64,000 bases of DNA from Umezawaea sp042738955 (lineage in GTDB: Bacteria; Actinomycetota; Actinomycetes; Mycobacteriales; Pseudonocardiaceae). The notes beneath the pieces are model-generated. The model worked only from the letters and a program-made list of their open reading frames with translations. It did no database searches and was not told where the DNA came from. Shown piece by piece: positions 16,905 to 25,259 of the stretch. The stretch is taken from NCBI RefSeq assembly GCF_042738955.1, contig NZ_JBHYHC010000026.1:1-64000 (forward strand). Reading direction: 5' to 3'. A program made the position numbers and the translations under genes. How positions within the stretch are numbered: position 1 is the first letter of the stretch; every line of letters begins with the position of its first letter.

Positions 16905-17942
16905 TCATGCGGCCAGTGCGGCGGGATGGTGTTCAGGCTCGCGGGCCAGCGGATGTGGTTCGGCGGTCAACGCGGCCAGCGCTGCCGCGACTTCCTCCAA
17001 GTCGGCTCGGACGTAGGTCGTCGTGCTGCCCGCGTCGTTCTTCCCGCTGTGCCCCGCGTACGCCCGCGCGACCGCGTAGCCGAAGTTGCGCTCGACCCAC
17101 GTCAACGTGGTGTGTCGAATCCAGTGGGTGCTGATCTGCTGTGTGGCGACCCAAGGAAGGTGTTTTCCGATGCGCTGCCACAGGTAGTCGTAGCGCCGCG
17201 AGGTGATCGGTCGTCCGTTCCGGTAGCGCAGAAGTCGTTCACCCGGAGCGGCACCCCGTTGTACCGCGTGCGCGACGAGGTGGCGCATCAGCGTCGGGGA
17301 CACGGGCTGCCATCGCACCGTCTCCCCTTTCTCTCGAAGGCGGATGAGGCACTGCTGGACGTCGAGGTCGTTCACCCTCAACGCGAGGCCTCCACCGCGG
17401 CGGCAAGCGGTTTCGGTGTGCAAGCGGAGCAGCAGCAAGTCCAGCTCGGGATCGTTGCCCGCCATCCCCGCCACGGTGTTGATCTCGGCCAAGCGCGCGA
17501 ACGACAAGGCTCGGCGAGTGCTGGCGAGCCGACGCGGCTTGGCGACTCGGATAGCCGGGTTGTCCTCCTCGGACATCAGCTTGTCCGCGACGGCATGCCG
17601 GTACATGCACCGCAGAGCCGCGATCAGGTGTTCGGCGGCGGTCCGTCCGCCGCGCGAGTTCTTCCGCACCACGACCTGGGACTTGATCTGCTCGGAGAGC
17701 CGCTTGATCTCCAGCGGTGTGGGTTCGGTCAGCAGCCGGTCGCCCCAGACGTCGACCACCCGACGCCAGTAGGTGTCGTAGACGCGACGGGTGCCAGGAG
17801 GAACAGCCTCCGACACGCCTTCGAGGTATTCGCGAATGGTCGGGACAGGACGGTCCTTGCCCGGCTTCTCGAGGAGTTGTTCCGCGCTGATGCCAAGGCG
17901 CGCAAGCAGGAGACGGGCAGCGTCGAGGTCGGATTCCTTCAT
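16905..17942 (-). CDS. int: Tyrosine recombinase/integrase
   Basis: This protein of about 345 residues has an N-terminal core-binding (SAM-like) domain and a C-terminal catalytic domain. Catalytic residues can be placed: Arg in TETACRRGGGLAL, His-x-x-Arg in HWIRHTTLTW, His in AYAGHSGKND and Tyr in STTTYVRADL. This is a full phage-type integrase of normal length. The ATG at 17942 overlaps the stop of the AbrB-like gene (ATGA), so the two are translated together. The frame is open further upstream, but that part is the out-of-frame end of the previous gene. It probably catalyses integration and excision of the conjugative element to its right. Confidence 0.9.
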   Translation of the reverse strand: MKESDLDAARLLLARLGISAEQLLEKPGKDRPVPTIREYLEGVSEAVPPGTRRVYDTYWRRVVDVWGDRLLTEPTPLEIKRLSEQIKSQVVVRKNSRGGRTAAEHLIAALRCMYRHAVADKLMSEEDNPAIRVAKPRRLASTRRALSFARLAEINTVAGMAGNDPELDLLLLRLHTETACRRGGGLALRVNDLDVQQCLIRLREKGETVRWQPVSPTLMRHLVAHAVQRGAAPGERLLRYRNGRPITSRRYDYLWQRIGKHLPWVATQQISTHWIRHTTLTWVERNFGYAVARAYAGHSGKNDAGSTTTYVRADLEEVAAALAALTAEPHPLAREPEHHPAALAA

Positions 17943-18505
17943 CGCTGCACCTCGTCGCGCAAGGATTGGTGATACGCCAGGAGTGCCGCGTCGACCGTGG
18001 AACTCGGGTAGATGAGCAGCATGTCCTGCTCTGGCAAGGCTGCGACCAGGAGTCGGGCACCTGTCTTGATCCGGCACGAGTGCCGGACGGGAGCAGGCAA
18101 CCTGAGGTGGCCTTGGCGAGTGACCGTGTCAGGCCCGTTGTTCCGGGTGACGAGAACCATGGCGCCTCGTGCTGCCGCAATGGAGATCGCCGCCTCGGGC
18201 AACCATCCCAAGGCTCGAAGAGGCGACTGGTCGGCAAGCCGGCCCTTGTTGTCGATGGTCGTCACGACATAGTGGACCGAGCTCTCCTCGACCTGACCAA
18301 GCAAGGTCGCCACAGGCATTCCGCCCTGTCGCGGAGGGAGTGCCTCGGCCGTCGTCTTGGCGACCGAGGCAAGGTGTGCAGCACTTGACGACGACAGGAT
18401 GGACGGAATGGCTGCGCCCGCCGGACCCCCGATTTGGTTAGGCATCTGGGTCCTCTTGCTGGCAGCAGGCACGAGGGCCGAGAACATGTGCTTGTCGCTG
18501 TTCAT
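17939..18505 (-). CDS. AbrB/SpoVT-like DNA-binding protein upstream of integrase
   Basis: This 188-residue protein is disordered for about 60 residues. It then has HYVVTTIDNKGRLADQSPLR and a second swapped-hairpin-like half, RQGHLRLPAPVRHSCRIKTG, ending YPSSTVDAALLAYHQSLRDE. This two-half form is a familiar partner of integrases in actinobacterial integrative elements. It overlaps the integrase start by four bases. It is probably an element-borne regulator of integration/excision or of its own operon. The ATG at 18505 is chosen from a GGGGAG about eleven bases upstream and because the frame further upstream is not protein-like. Confidence 0.75.
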   Translation of the reverse strand: MNSDKHMFSALVPAASKRTQMPNQIGGPAGAAIPSILSSSSAAHLASVAKTTAEALPPRQGGMPVATLLGQVEESSVHYVVTTIDNKGRLADQSPLRALGWLPEAAISIAAARGAMVLVTRNNGPDTVTRQGHLRLPAPVRHSCRIKTGARLLVAALPEQDMLLIYPSSTVDAALLAYHQSLRDEVQR

Positions 18506-18551
18506 CACAGTGGTTGCTCCCCTCGACGCGAGGACGGCGCAGGCAAGGGGC

Positions 18552-19523
18552 TCACGCCGCACGCTCCCCAGTCCTGGCGTCCACGTCAGGGTCTCCGCCG
18601 TTAACGGGCTCACCGGAGCGGCACGACCATGGCGAGCAGCCGTCTGGATCGCCGTCTTCACCCACTTCCGGGCCGGGCGCCGCCCCGATCGTGATCGACT
18701 GCAGGTGTCGCTTCGGCCTAGCCGGTGCGTCCAGGTCGACCTGGTCAAGCGGTACGCAGGCCCAGTGCAGGAAGTACTGCTCCCGAAGCTCCTGTCCCTG
18801 GTCGGTGGCACGCGGGTACCCGTGGCGAATCGCGCGATCGAACTCGACGGCCTCTGCCCATCCCTCGGGGTCGTGGTCGCGCACCCAGCGCCAGCCCGCG
18901 TTCCCGTGGAACGGGCACCCGACGCAGGCGCTCTTGACCGTCTCCCCGAAACCCCACTCGGTGAGGAACTCCACGCATCGCGCCCGGTCGAAGCCGAGCT
19001 CGATCAGCGGGAACACGTTGCGCAGGAACCGCACGCCGGAGTCCTTGGCGCGGGTGAACTCGTCGGTGCTGATGCCGATGGCCTGCTCGGCGTAGATCCC
19101 GCGCGGAACGCGGAGCGGATGTGGATACCCCAGCAGCTTGCGTGCCGCTTTCTTGAGTGGGGTGATCTTGTATTCGCTGGTGCACTGGCGACGGGCCAAG
19201 CCTCGGGACCCGTCCGGGTTGAGGGTGTGCAGCGGCATGGACACGAAGCGGTGCCTGGGGTCGAGCGCGTCGGTGCGGATGTTCCCAGCCGACACCGTGC
19301 GCACTGGCATGCCCGCCTTCTCGGCGTACCTCCGCAGCCGTTCGAGGTTGACGTAGACTGCCCGCGGTTCCCACCCGGTGTCAGCGAACAGAGCCACGTC
19401 GAATCGAGGGATCACGCCTTCGCAGGCCATCAACAGCACCGTTGTGCTCTGCACCCCGGCTCCCAGGGACAGCAGCCGCAGCGCGGGCTGGGAATCTGAC
19501 ACCGGCAGGTTTCGCGCTGTCAT
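18552..19523 (-). CDS. PAPS-reductase-like PP-loop ATPase of mobile-element type
   Basis: This 323-residue protein has LRLLSLGAGVQSTTVLLMA near residues 12-30, a PP-loop of the adenine-nucleotide alpha-hydrolase superfamily, then ALFADTGWEPRAVY. A cysteine motif (SACVGCPFHGN) follows in the C-terminal half. Close relatives occur in phages and plasmids as 'PAPS reductase/sulfotransferase' proteins. They may thiolate or otherwise modify a nucleic acid or small molecule; DndC is a distant relative, but no other dnd gene is present. Its ATG overlaps the stop of the preceding methyltransferase-like gene (ATGA), and a GGGAGG lies seven bases upstream. It is likely a modification gene of the element. 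Confidence 0.75.
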   Translation of the reverse strand: MTARNLPVSDSQPALRLLSLGAGVQSTTVLLMACEGVIPRFDVALFADTGWEPRAVYVNLERLRRYAEKAGMPVRTVSAGNIRTDALDPRHRFVSMPLHTLNPDGSRGLARRQCTSEYKITPLKKAARKLLGYPHPLRVPRGIYAEQAIGISTDEFTRAKDSGVRFLRNVFPLIELGFDRARCVEFLTEWGFGETVKSACVGCPFHGNAGWRWVRDHDPEGWAEAVEFDRAIRHGYPRATDQGQELREQYFLHWACVPLDQVDLDAPARPKRHLQSITIGAAPGPEVGEDGDPDGCSPWSCRSGEPVNGGDPDVDARTGERAA

Positions 19524-20383
19524 GCTGCTCGCCTCCCGACGAGCGAATCCGCCTCGCACCGGGGTCGACGTTGCAGTCGCGGCATCTTGGCGGCTGCAAC
19601 GTCGCACGCAGTGTTCTGGGCGCGTCGAAACACGAACACCTCGTGGTGGGCTGCGAGGGCCACAGGGGCAGTCGTGTTTCTGGTGCGGGCCGCGGTCCTG
19701 CGTTCGCTGAACGAGGCTCGCGTGACCAACCGATTGGCGCGCAGACCGGCGCTCAGCGCGACACAGCAGTCGACCAGGACCAGGCCGACTGACGTTGCGG
19801 CGTCGGTGAGGCGTGTTGCGAGTTCGACGAGCGACCCATCGGGGTACCGCTGCGGGCGAGTGACGACCACGACGTGTCCGCCCGTGCGCAGCATCGGCGC
19901 GCAGTAGTTCAAGGTCGTCGCAAGGTCGTGGATCGCCGACTCGGGGCTTCGAGTTGGGCTGCCCGCGGGGCCTTCCACGACGCGCAGCGCGGTCAGGAGC
20001 AGGTCGACACGAGCGACGAGGCCCGCGGTCTGGATGGCGGTCGACATCGTTGGGCGAAGATCGAGCACCGAACCGTCGCACAGAGCGCCCTCGCGCTTGG
20101 CGGCCGTGACATTGGCGCGGGCGGTCGTCCACCAAGGTGGGTTCGCGGTCAAGCCGAGGGCATGTCGGCCGGCACGGAGAGCTTCGACCAACACCGTGCC
20201 CGTTCCGCAGTCGGGGTCCACGACAAGGTCGCCGCAACCGGTGTAGGTGGCGATCGCGTGTGCGGCGACGGCTGGTGGGACCAGCTCGATGTCGGTCTCG
20301 GTGCCGGGTACGCAGCCGCTGTTCTGGAGCTGGCGACGAAGGTTCCTTTGTCCGGTGACCCAGACCGACTGGTGGCTAGTCAT
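19520..20383 (-). CDS. SAM-dependent methyltransferase-like protein with altered catalytic motif
   Basis: This 287-residue protein has motif I VVDPDCGTGTVLVEALRAG, followed by LTANPPWWTTARANV in the position of the usual NP.W..LA..N strand. Both are typical of TRM11/N4-N6 DNA methyltransferases. The place where DPPY/SPPY should occur reads DLLLTALRVVEG, so the catalytic loop is replaced. The tail is basic. It overlaps both neighbours by a few bases (20376-20383 and 19520-19523), so it sits within a tight operon leading to the integrase. It may bind SAM or DNA without methylating, or the loop may have a different chemistry. Confidence 0.65.
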   Translation of the reverse strand: MTSHQSVWVTGQRNLRRQLQNSGCVPGTETDIELVPPAVAAHAIATYTGCGDLVVDPDCGTGTVLVEALRAGRHALGLTANPPWWTTARANVTAAKREGALCDGSVLDLRPTMSTAIQTAGLVARVDLLLTALRVVEGPAGSPTRSPESAIHDLATTLNYCAPMLRTGGHVVVVTRPQRYPDGSLVELATRLTDAATSVGLVLVDCCVALSAGLRANRLVTRASFSERRTAARTRNTTAPVALAAHHEVFVFRRAQNTACDVAAAKMPRLQRRPRCEADSLVGRRAA

Positions 20384-21335
20384 CGGATGCCTCCCCGTTC
20401 ACCGGGCGGGAAGGGTTGAGGCTCTTGTGGACGAACACGAGTAGGTCGTCGTGCGCTTGGTTGTGCGAACCTGTCGTCACCGGTGTGCTTTTTTTCGGTT
20501 GGGACGTGTCGTCCTCGTGGAAGATGGGCTCCCTCGACGCACCATTGTGGACAGCTGTGTTCACCACGGTGATCCGGTCGAGGTAGGTCAGTCCGGTGAG
20601 CTGCGCGGCCCTAACGAGCGATCCCACCCGTTCCGTGAACCGGCCGTGCGAATGGTCACCGTGGGTTATGACCGTCAGGACGCCGTCCGGCTCGAGTAGC
20701 CCTGCCCAGTCGGAAGGTCGAAACCAGTCCGCGGTCCGCGGCTCGACGGCGGCGATGATCAGGTCGTAAGAACTCGGGCCGCCGCCGGGTCCGCATTCAC
20801 CATCCGGACCCGGTGCGACGTCGCTGTCGAGGATCGGCCCGGCAGCTCGGAGTCCCGGTGCGGATTCGGACTCGCCCGAGTGGCAGTCCCTGCTGTGGTC
20901 GAGCGAGTTCGCTCGCGTCCCTACGAGCTGGCAGCGGACTCCGCGGCCGAGCCTGCTGACGGCCCAACTGGCTTCCTTCAGTCCGTCGTAGCGGCTGCGC
21001 CAGCGCCCCGTCCGAGTGCTGGACTGCAACCCCTTGGTCTCCGCCGAATCTGTGCGCGGAGCAACGAGCAGGAGCACTCGTTGGCCGGGCTCGGTGTAGG
21101 TGGTGACGATCTTCGCGACAGCGACCAATAGCCAGGTGGCGACAGCACCGGGGCTGAGGCGGGGAGCGTCCTGGCCACACAACCAGACGGTGCTCGGCAC
21201 AGGGCGACGGAGGTGGGGCCGCAAGGCATCGAGACGCGACGCCTCCAGTACGCGCCGTGCACGCAACTGGACAACCAATCCCATCGAATCGCGACATCGT
21301 GGCGAATCAGACAACAGGCGGGAACCAGAGGTCAT
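20376..21335 (-). CDS. Methyltransferase-fold companion protein
   Basis: This 319-residue protein has VLLLVAPRT near residue 85. The C-terminal half SSYDLIIAAVEPRTADWF, GLLEPDGVLTVITHGDHSHG and GLTYLDRITVVNTA follows the strand order of a Rossmann methyltransferase. A normal SAM-binding glycine motif is not visible, so it may be a partner of the next gene, perhaps one half of a split enzyme. The ATG at 21335 follows a strong GAGGAGG by six bases. It is the first gene of the five-gene - strand operon running to the integrase. Function is not known. Confidence 0.5.
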   Translation of the reverse strand: MTSGSRLLSDSPRCRDSMGLVVQLRARRVLEASRLDALRPHLRRPVPSTVWLCGQDAPRLSPGAVATWLLVAVAKIVTTYTEPGQRVLLLVAPRTDSAETKGLQSSTRTGRWRSRYDGLKEASWAVSRLGRGVRCQLVGTRANSLDHSRDCHSGESESAPGLRAAGPILDSDVAPGPDGECGPGGGPSSYDLIIAAVEPRTADWFRPSDWAGLLEPDGVLTVITHGDHSHGRFTERVGSLVRAAQLTGLTYLDRITVVNTAVHNGASREPIFHEDDTSQPKKSTPVTTGSHNQAHDDLLVFVHKSLNPSRPVNGEASDD

Positions 21336-21745
21336 GTCCAGCCTCCTCAACAAGCAGTAGTTACCTGCGATCACCCCTTAACTCCACTTTTTCTCTTGCT
21401 TTTGGACATGTGAGACGACATCAGCCAAGAAGCTATGTTCTGCACGCCCCTGCCGTCATCACGCAACCCGAAGAGCCACACAATCGTGCTGCGCCGACTT
21501 GGCCGAGCCCCGATGATCCACTCATCAGGACCTCGATACTTCAAGATCTTTTCAGCATTCAAAGTTGATCGACCACGCATCGCCCATGGTCACGACGTAG
21601 TCGGCGCCCCGAAGGCTCGCGGTCCCGCGAAATACCAGTTCAACTGCTACTACGGTCACATTCGGGCAGCCTCTCACCAGCTCGCCATTCGATCTTTAAC
21701 GTGCGCGCCATCGAGCCAGTCGGCAGGGATCCAACATCGATCCGC

Positions 21746-21760
21746 ACGACTATTAGTCGT
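21746..21760. promoter_or_regulatory. 15-bp palindrome, candidate operator
   Basis: ACGACTATTAGTCGT has perfect 7-base arms around one central T. It lies 87 bases before the start of the first transfer-operon gene. A dimeric repressor controlling transfer genes would be the natural ligand. Confidence 0.5.
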
Positions 21761-21762
21761 TT

Positions 21763-21792
21763 TCTAGCACCGCTCTAGCATTTTCATAGCAT
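21763..21792. promoter_or_regulatory. Three direct repeats at 11-bp spacing
   Basis: TCTAGCAC (21763), TCTAGCAT (21774) and CATAGCAT (21785) repeat exactly every 11 bases, one helical turn. The arrangement resembles SARP activator sites (heptamers repeated every 11 bp) upstream of a -10 region. It sits 55 bases before the first conjugation gene. Confidence 0.45.
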
Positions 21793-21846
21793 TCGACATG
21801 GCCTTCTGACGTCGTTGCCTATCGCATTGACATCAGGAGTAATGCC

Positions 21847-22824
21847 ATGTCAGCTAAATTCACTCCTCACCTCCCAGGCGGAGTGGCTGCGAAGAACTCG
21901 TTGGACGCCGCACGGGAGGCGTTCACCTGGCTGGTGACGGGCCCCAACCCGGTCTCGGTGAACGGCAGGCAGTTTCCGGACCTGCCAAACCGGCCCATCC
22001 CGCTCGACGAACTTCGCGACCGACTTCTCACCAGCGGCTGTTCACGGACCACACGCGACGCGGTGTGGGCCCACCTGGTGCAGCGAGCCAGGGCCGAAGG
22101 AGCGACGTGGACGGTCGCAGCGGTCGGTGTTGCTTTGCCGGCGTTGATCTCGGCGGCGGCCACGCTGTCGGATCGGTTCGCGGGCGATCCGGCCGACGTC
22201 CACTCCGAGGTTCTCCGCGGCTTCCTCACGGCGTTGCCGATCATCGATCTGCGTCCGCCGAGGATCGTGCTGCGGTTGCGATGGGCCGCGTACCGAACCG
22301 GCTACAACGCACTCACCGAAGCGTTGGCGAGTCCGACTCCGGTTGCGGCCAGCGTCCGGTCGGCGTGGCCGTACCCGCCTTCGGGTCACCCCGATCTGGT
22401 TCTGGCGCGCGCTGTCGCAAGTGGAGTCCTCACCCGGACCGAGGCGGACCTGATCGGCGCGACTCGCCTTGAAGGCGTGGCCGTCGCCGACTGGGCCGCG
22501 CACCACGAGACCGGGGAGTGGGCGGTCTACAAGACACGCAAGCGGGCAGAACTTCGACTGCTGGCCCACTTGCGCGAGGAAGTCGCGAACGAGGACCCGA
22601 CCGACCCACTGGTCGATCGGATTGCGGCCTCGCTGTCGTTGGCGCGTGGGGTTGACCGAGTCACCCAGTCGGGAAATTCGTCACCTTTCGTGCCCGCCGA
22701 TGAGGCCGATCCGAAGTGGAAAGTCCGAGGGCGCGTGTCCAAATCGGACGCGAAATCCGGAGTTCAGGGCTGCGGGGACAACCCGCCTTCCGCTCGAACT
22801 TCGGAGGAGTTCCCATGCGCGTGA
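21847..22824 (+). CDS. Conserved element protein, possibly sigma-factor-like
   Basis: This 325-residue protein starts the transfer operon. The centre (ATWTVAAVGVALPALISAA, then DVHSEVLRGFLTALPIID and IVLRLRWAAYRTGYNAL) recalls region 2 of sigma-70-like factors as seen in some actinobacterial integrative elements. The DNA-binding half is not clear, so the likeness is weak. The last 60 residues look disordered. AGGAG lies eight bases before the ATG. The gene overlaps the pilin-like gene by ten bases, so it belongs to the operon and may regulate it or serve transfer; I cannot say which. Confidence 0.5.
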   Translation: MSAKFTPHLPGGVAAKNSLDAAREAFTWLVTGPNPVSVNGRQFPDLPNRPIPLDELRDRLLTSGCSRTTRDAVWAHLVQRARAEGATWTVAAVGVALPALISAAATLSDRFAGDPADVHSEVLRGFLTALPIIDLRPPRIVLRLRWAAYRTGYNALTEALASPTPVAASVRSAWPYPPSGHPDLVLARAVASGVLTRTEADLIGATRLEGVAVADWAAHHETGEWAVYKTRKRAELRLLAHLREEVANEDPTDPLVDRIAASLSLARGVDRVTQSGNSSPFVPADEADPKWKVRGRVSKSDAKSGVQGCGDNPPSARTSEEFPCA

Positions 22825-23306
22825 GCGATCACCTTCCCGCTGACTTCGGACCTCGCAGTGCACCACCCGCAAGCGTGCCCTCTGCCTCGGCCACGCCAGG
22901 CAAGCTCGCGCAATGCGTTGACTCGACTGGCGTCAGCGCTCCGATGACTGTCGCGTCCCGCGTGCCGACCGCGAAGACGCGCCAACGCGCTGCTGCCGTC
23001 GTCAGCGTGGCCGTTCTCGGTCTCGTGCTGACCAGTTCGACGGCTCACGCCGACACGGTGGTTCTCGCGTTGGCCGCATCGGTGGACGAAGTCCTGAACA
23101 ACATCCGCAACTGGATCATGGGCATCGCGGCCGGAGTGGCGACGGTGTTCATGTCCGTCGGCGGAGCCCGCCGCATGATGGGCGGCGGTGACCCGGCCGA
23201 GATCGAGAAGTCGAAGATCGCCTTCAAGTCCGCCGGGATGGGCTACGGCCTGGCCGCCCTCGCGCCGCTCGCGGTGGAGATCCTCAAAGGGATCGTGGGG
23301 GCCTGA
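22815..23306 (+). CDS. VirB2/TrbC-like conjugative pilin candidate
   Basis: This 163-residue protein has a long N-terminal region, a hydrophobic segment AAVVSVAVLGLVLTSSTAHA ending in a likely signal-peptidase site, and a short mature part. The mature part has two membrane segments (WIMGIAAGVATVFMSVGG and GYGLAALAPLAVEILKGIV) separated by a polar loop. That is the topology of VirB2/TrbC pilins and their actinobacterial counterparts. GGAGGAG precedes the ATG at 22815. It lies directly upstream of the VirB6-like gene. It is probably the membrane or pilus subunit of the transfer channel. Confidence 0.65.
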   Translation: MRVSDHLPADFGPRSAPPASVPSASATPGKLAQCVDSTGVSAPMTVASRVPTAKTRQRAAAVVSVAVLGLVLTSSTAHADTVVLALAASVDEVLNNIRNWIMGIAAGVATVFMSVGGARRMMGGGDPAEIEKSKIAFKSAGMGYGLAALAPLAVEILKGIVGA

Positions 23307-23309
23307 CCG

Positions 23310-25259
23310 ATGGCCGCCGACTTCCCGCCCACGGCGGAAGCGGTCACCGGCCGACCGAGCTCCCGGCACGGATGGTGGCGAGGCGGCGGGCTGGCACTGG
23401 GCCTGATCGTGGCGTTGGCCTGCTTCCTCGTGGCCAGTGCTGCGGCGCAGCCCACTCGGCCCATGGATCCGTGTTCGGGGCCTGAGCCTCGCCCGACCCC
23501 GTGCGCCCCGGCTCCGCAGCCGACGTCGTCACCCTCCACACCGCGGCCGACGACCGCGCCGAACACGTGCACGAGCATCCCGCCCGGCCAAGTCCAGCCG
23601 CCCGGATGCATCCCCCAACCCACCACGGCTCCCCTCCCGGCGCCGACCGGCGGTCAGCAGCCAGGACAACCCACGACCCGCCCGGACGACGACTGCGGCT
23701 TCACCGACATCGGCGCCTGCATCTCGGAGTCCATCGACGACTTCTTCCGCAGGGTCGTCACCGAAGCGCTCAACCCGTTGCTCGATCTGCTGACCAACAC
23801 GCTGCTCACGACTCCGACGTTGGATTCGCTGCCGCGTGTCGGGGAGCTGTGGAACGAGTCGTGGCAGATCCTGCTCGCCTGCTACGGGATCTTGATCATG
23901 CTCGCCGGTCTGCTGGTGATGGCTTACGAGTCGGTCCAGTCGCGGCATTCCATGAAGGAGATCGCGCCACGGCTCGCGGTCGGTTTCCTCATGGGTGCCC
24001 TGTCGCTGTTCCTCGCGGGCAAAGCCATCGAGATCGCCAACGCGTTGGCCCGCGCCGTGATGGGCGACGGGGTGGAAGCCACCTCGGCGGGCACGACCCT
24101 GAAGAACATGATCATGTCGTCGCTGAACGGCGGGATCTTCACCGCTTTGATCGGCGTCGTCCTGGCCTGCGTGCTCGTTGCCCTTCTCGTCACGTACGCC
24201 GTCCGCGTGGCTGTCACGGTGATCCTGGTCGCCGGTGCGCCGATCATGCTGATGTTCCACGCTCTCCCGCAGACCGAAGGCGTCGCCAGCACGTGGTGGA
24301 AAGCGTTCGGGAGTTGTCTGGGGATCCAGGTCGCCCAGAGCCTCGCGCTGATCACGCCAGCTCGCGTGTTGTTGGCGCCCGGAGGATTCACGATCTTCGG
24401 GCCCACCAACGACGGCATGGCCAACCTGCTGATCGCCCTGGCGCTGGTCTACGTCCTCTTCAAGATCCCTTTCTGGATCCTGGGACGCCTGAGCGGTGGC
24501 GGCAAGTCGTTCGCGGGCAGCATCGTCCGCGCTTACGTGATGGGTAAAACCATGGGCCTACTCGGCAACTCCGGAGGCTCCGGCCGCCGCACCAACAACG
24601 CACACCGCGGAAGTTCCGGCCGCGGCTCCGCCTCCACTGCCCAAGCCGCAGCCAAGCCCGTCGCCGCGAAGAGGAGTTCGGGCAGCAACCAATCCCCACA
24701 AGCGATCGGACGACGCCTACAAGCTCAACAGGCCCGTGCACAGGCAGCGCGACGCGGCCGTTCGGTCAACCACGCGCCGAAGTTCCTGCAGCCCTCACCG
24801 CAGGCGCCCACGCACTACATCGCCACCGGCAAGGCCACCACCGCACCCGCCATGCCCCAGTTCCAATCGACAGCACCGGCCGACACCACGGCGTCCGGTC
24901 CGCTGCCGATCACAGTTCCCCTTGGCCCACCTGTGTTCACGGCTCCCGGCGGTCCCCAGCGGACGTCACCTCCCCCGCCGCGGATACGCCCTGCTGCGGT
25001 TCCCCCGCACCTGCAGTTCCAATCCGCGACGCCGGTGGCATCGGTGCGACCGGTTCACGCCAGCGGTCCCCCTCCGGAGCGCCCGCTGTTCCAGCAGCCC
25101 GTCACGGACAACGCGGCCAGGCGTGTCCGGGCACGGACCCACACACCCGCACCGGTGCTCTTCCACGCACCACCTCCTGCCTCGCCCCCCGCGCCGACTC
25201 CCTCGGCCCAGCGAGCCAAACCGGCTCGCCCACTACGACCTGGAGGTGAACGACCATGA
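23310..25259 (+). CDS. VirB6/TrbL-like polytopic membrane protein
   Basis: This 649-residue protein has a signal-like hydrophobic segment near residues 30-45 and a proline-rich extracellular linker to about residue 130. A membrane domain of about six segments follows (for example ILLACYGILIMLAGLLVMAY, GIFTALIGVVLACVLVALLV and LLIALALVYVLFKIPFWILG). The last 210 residues are a long proline- and glutamine-rich, presumably cytoplasmic tail. The core matches VirB6/TrbL proteins, which form the inner-membrane part of type IV secretion channels. It starts four bases after the pilin-like gene and overlaps the next gene by four bases. Confidence 0.75.
   Translation: MAADFPPTAEAVTGRPSSRHGWWRGGGLALGLIVALACFLVASAAAQPTRPMDPCSGPEPRPTPCAPAPQPTSSPSTPRPTTAPNTCTSIPPGQVQPPGCIPQPTTAPLPAPTGGQQPGQPTTRPDDDCGFTDIGACISESIDDFFRRVVTEALNPLLDLLTNTLLTTPTLDSLPRVGELWNESWQILLACYGILIMLAGLLVMAYESVQSRHSMKEIAPRLAVGFLMGALSLFLAGKAIEIANALARAVMGDGVEATSAGTTLKNMIMSSLNGGIFTALIGVVLACVLVALLVTYAVRVAVTVILVAGAPIMLMFHALPQTEGVASTWWKAFGSCLGIQVAQSLALITPARVLLAPGGFTIFGPTNDGMANLLIALALVYVLFKIPFWILGRLSGGGKSFAGSIVRAYVMGKTMGLLGNSGGSGRRTNNAHRGSSGRGSASTAQAAAKPVAAKRSSGSNQSPQAIGRRLQAQQARAQAARRGRSVNHAPKFLQPSPQAPTHYIATGKATTAPAMPQFQSTAPADTTASGPLPITVPLGPPVFTAPGGPQRTSPPPPRIRPAAVPPHLQFQSATPVASVRPVHASGPPPERPLFQQPVTDNAARRVRARTHTPAPVLFHAPPPASPPAPTPSAQRAKPARPLRPGGERP

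Larger units (their letters stand above)
21336..21846. promoter_or_regulatory. Divergent control region of the integrative element
   Basis: This AT-richer gap of about 510 bases separates the - strand integrase operon from the + strand conjugation operon. It holds the palindrome and direct repeats listed separately, and presumably both promoters. A 69-residue - strand frame at 21371-21580 lacks a ribosome site and is not called as a gene. Confidence 0.5.

Noticed and set aside
16038..17972. 644-residue + strand open frame across the integrase region
   Set aside because: Antisense to the integrase and the resolvase-like gene, both with catalytic or family motifs.
21371..21580. 69-residue - strand frame in the divergent control region
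   Set aside because: No ribosome site and no family resemblance; the area is better explained as regulatory DNA.
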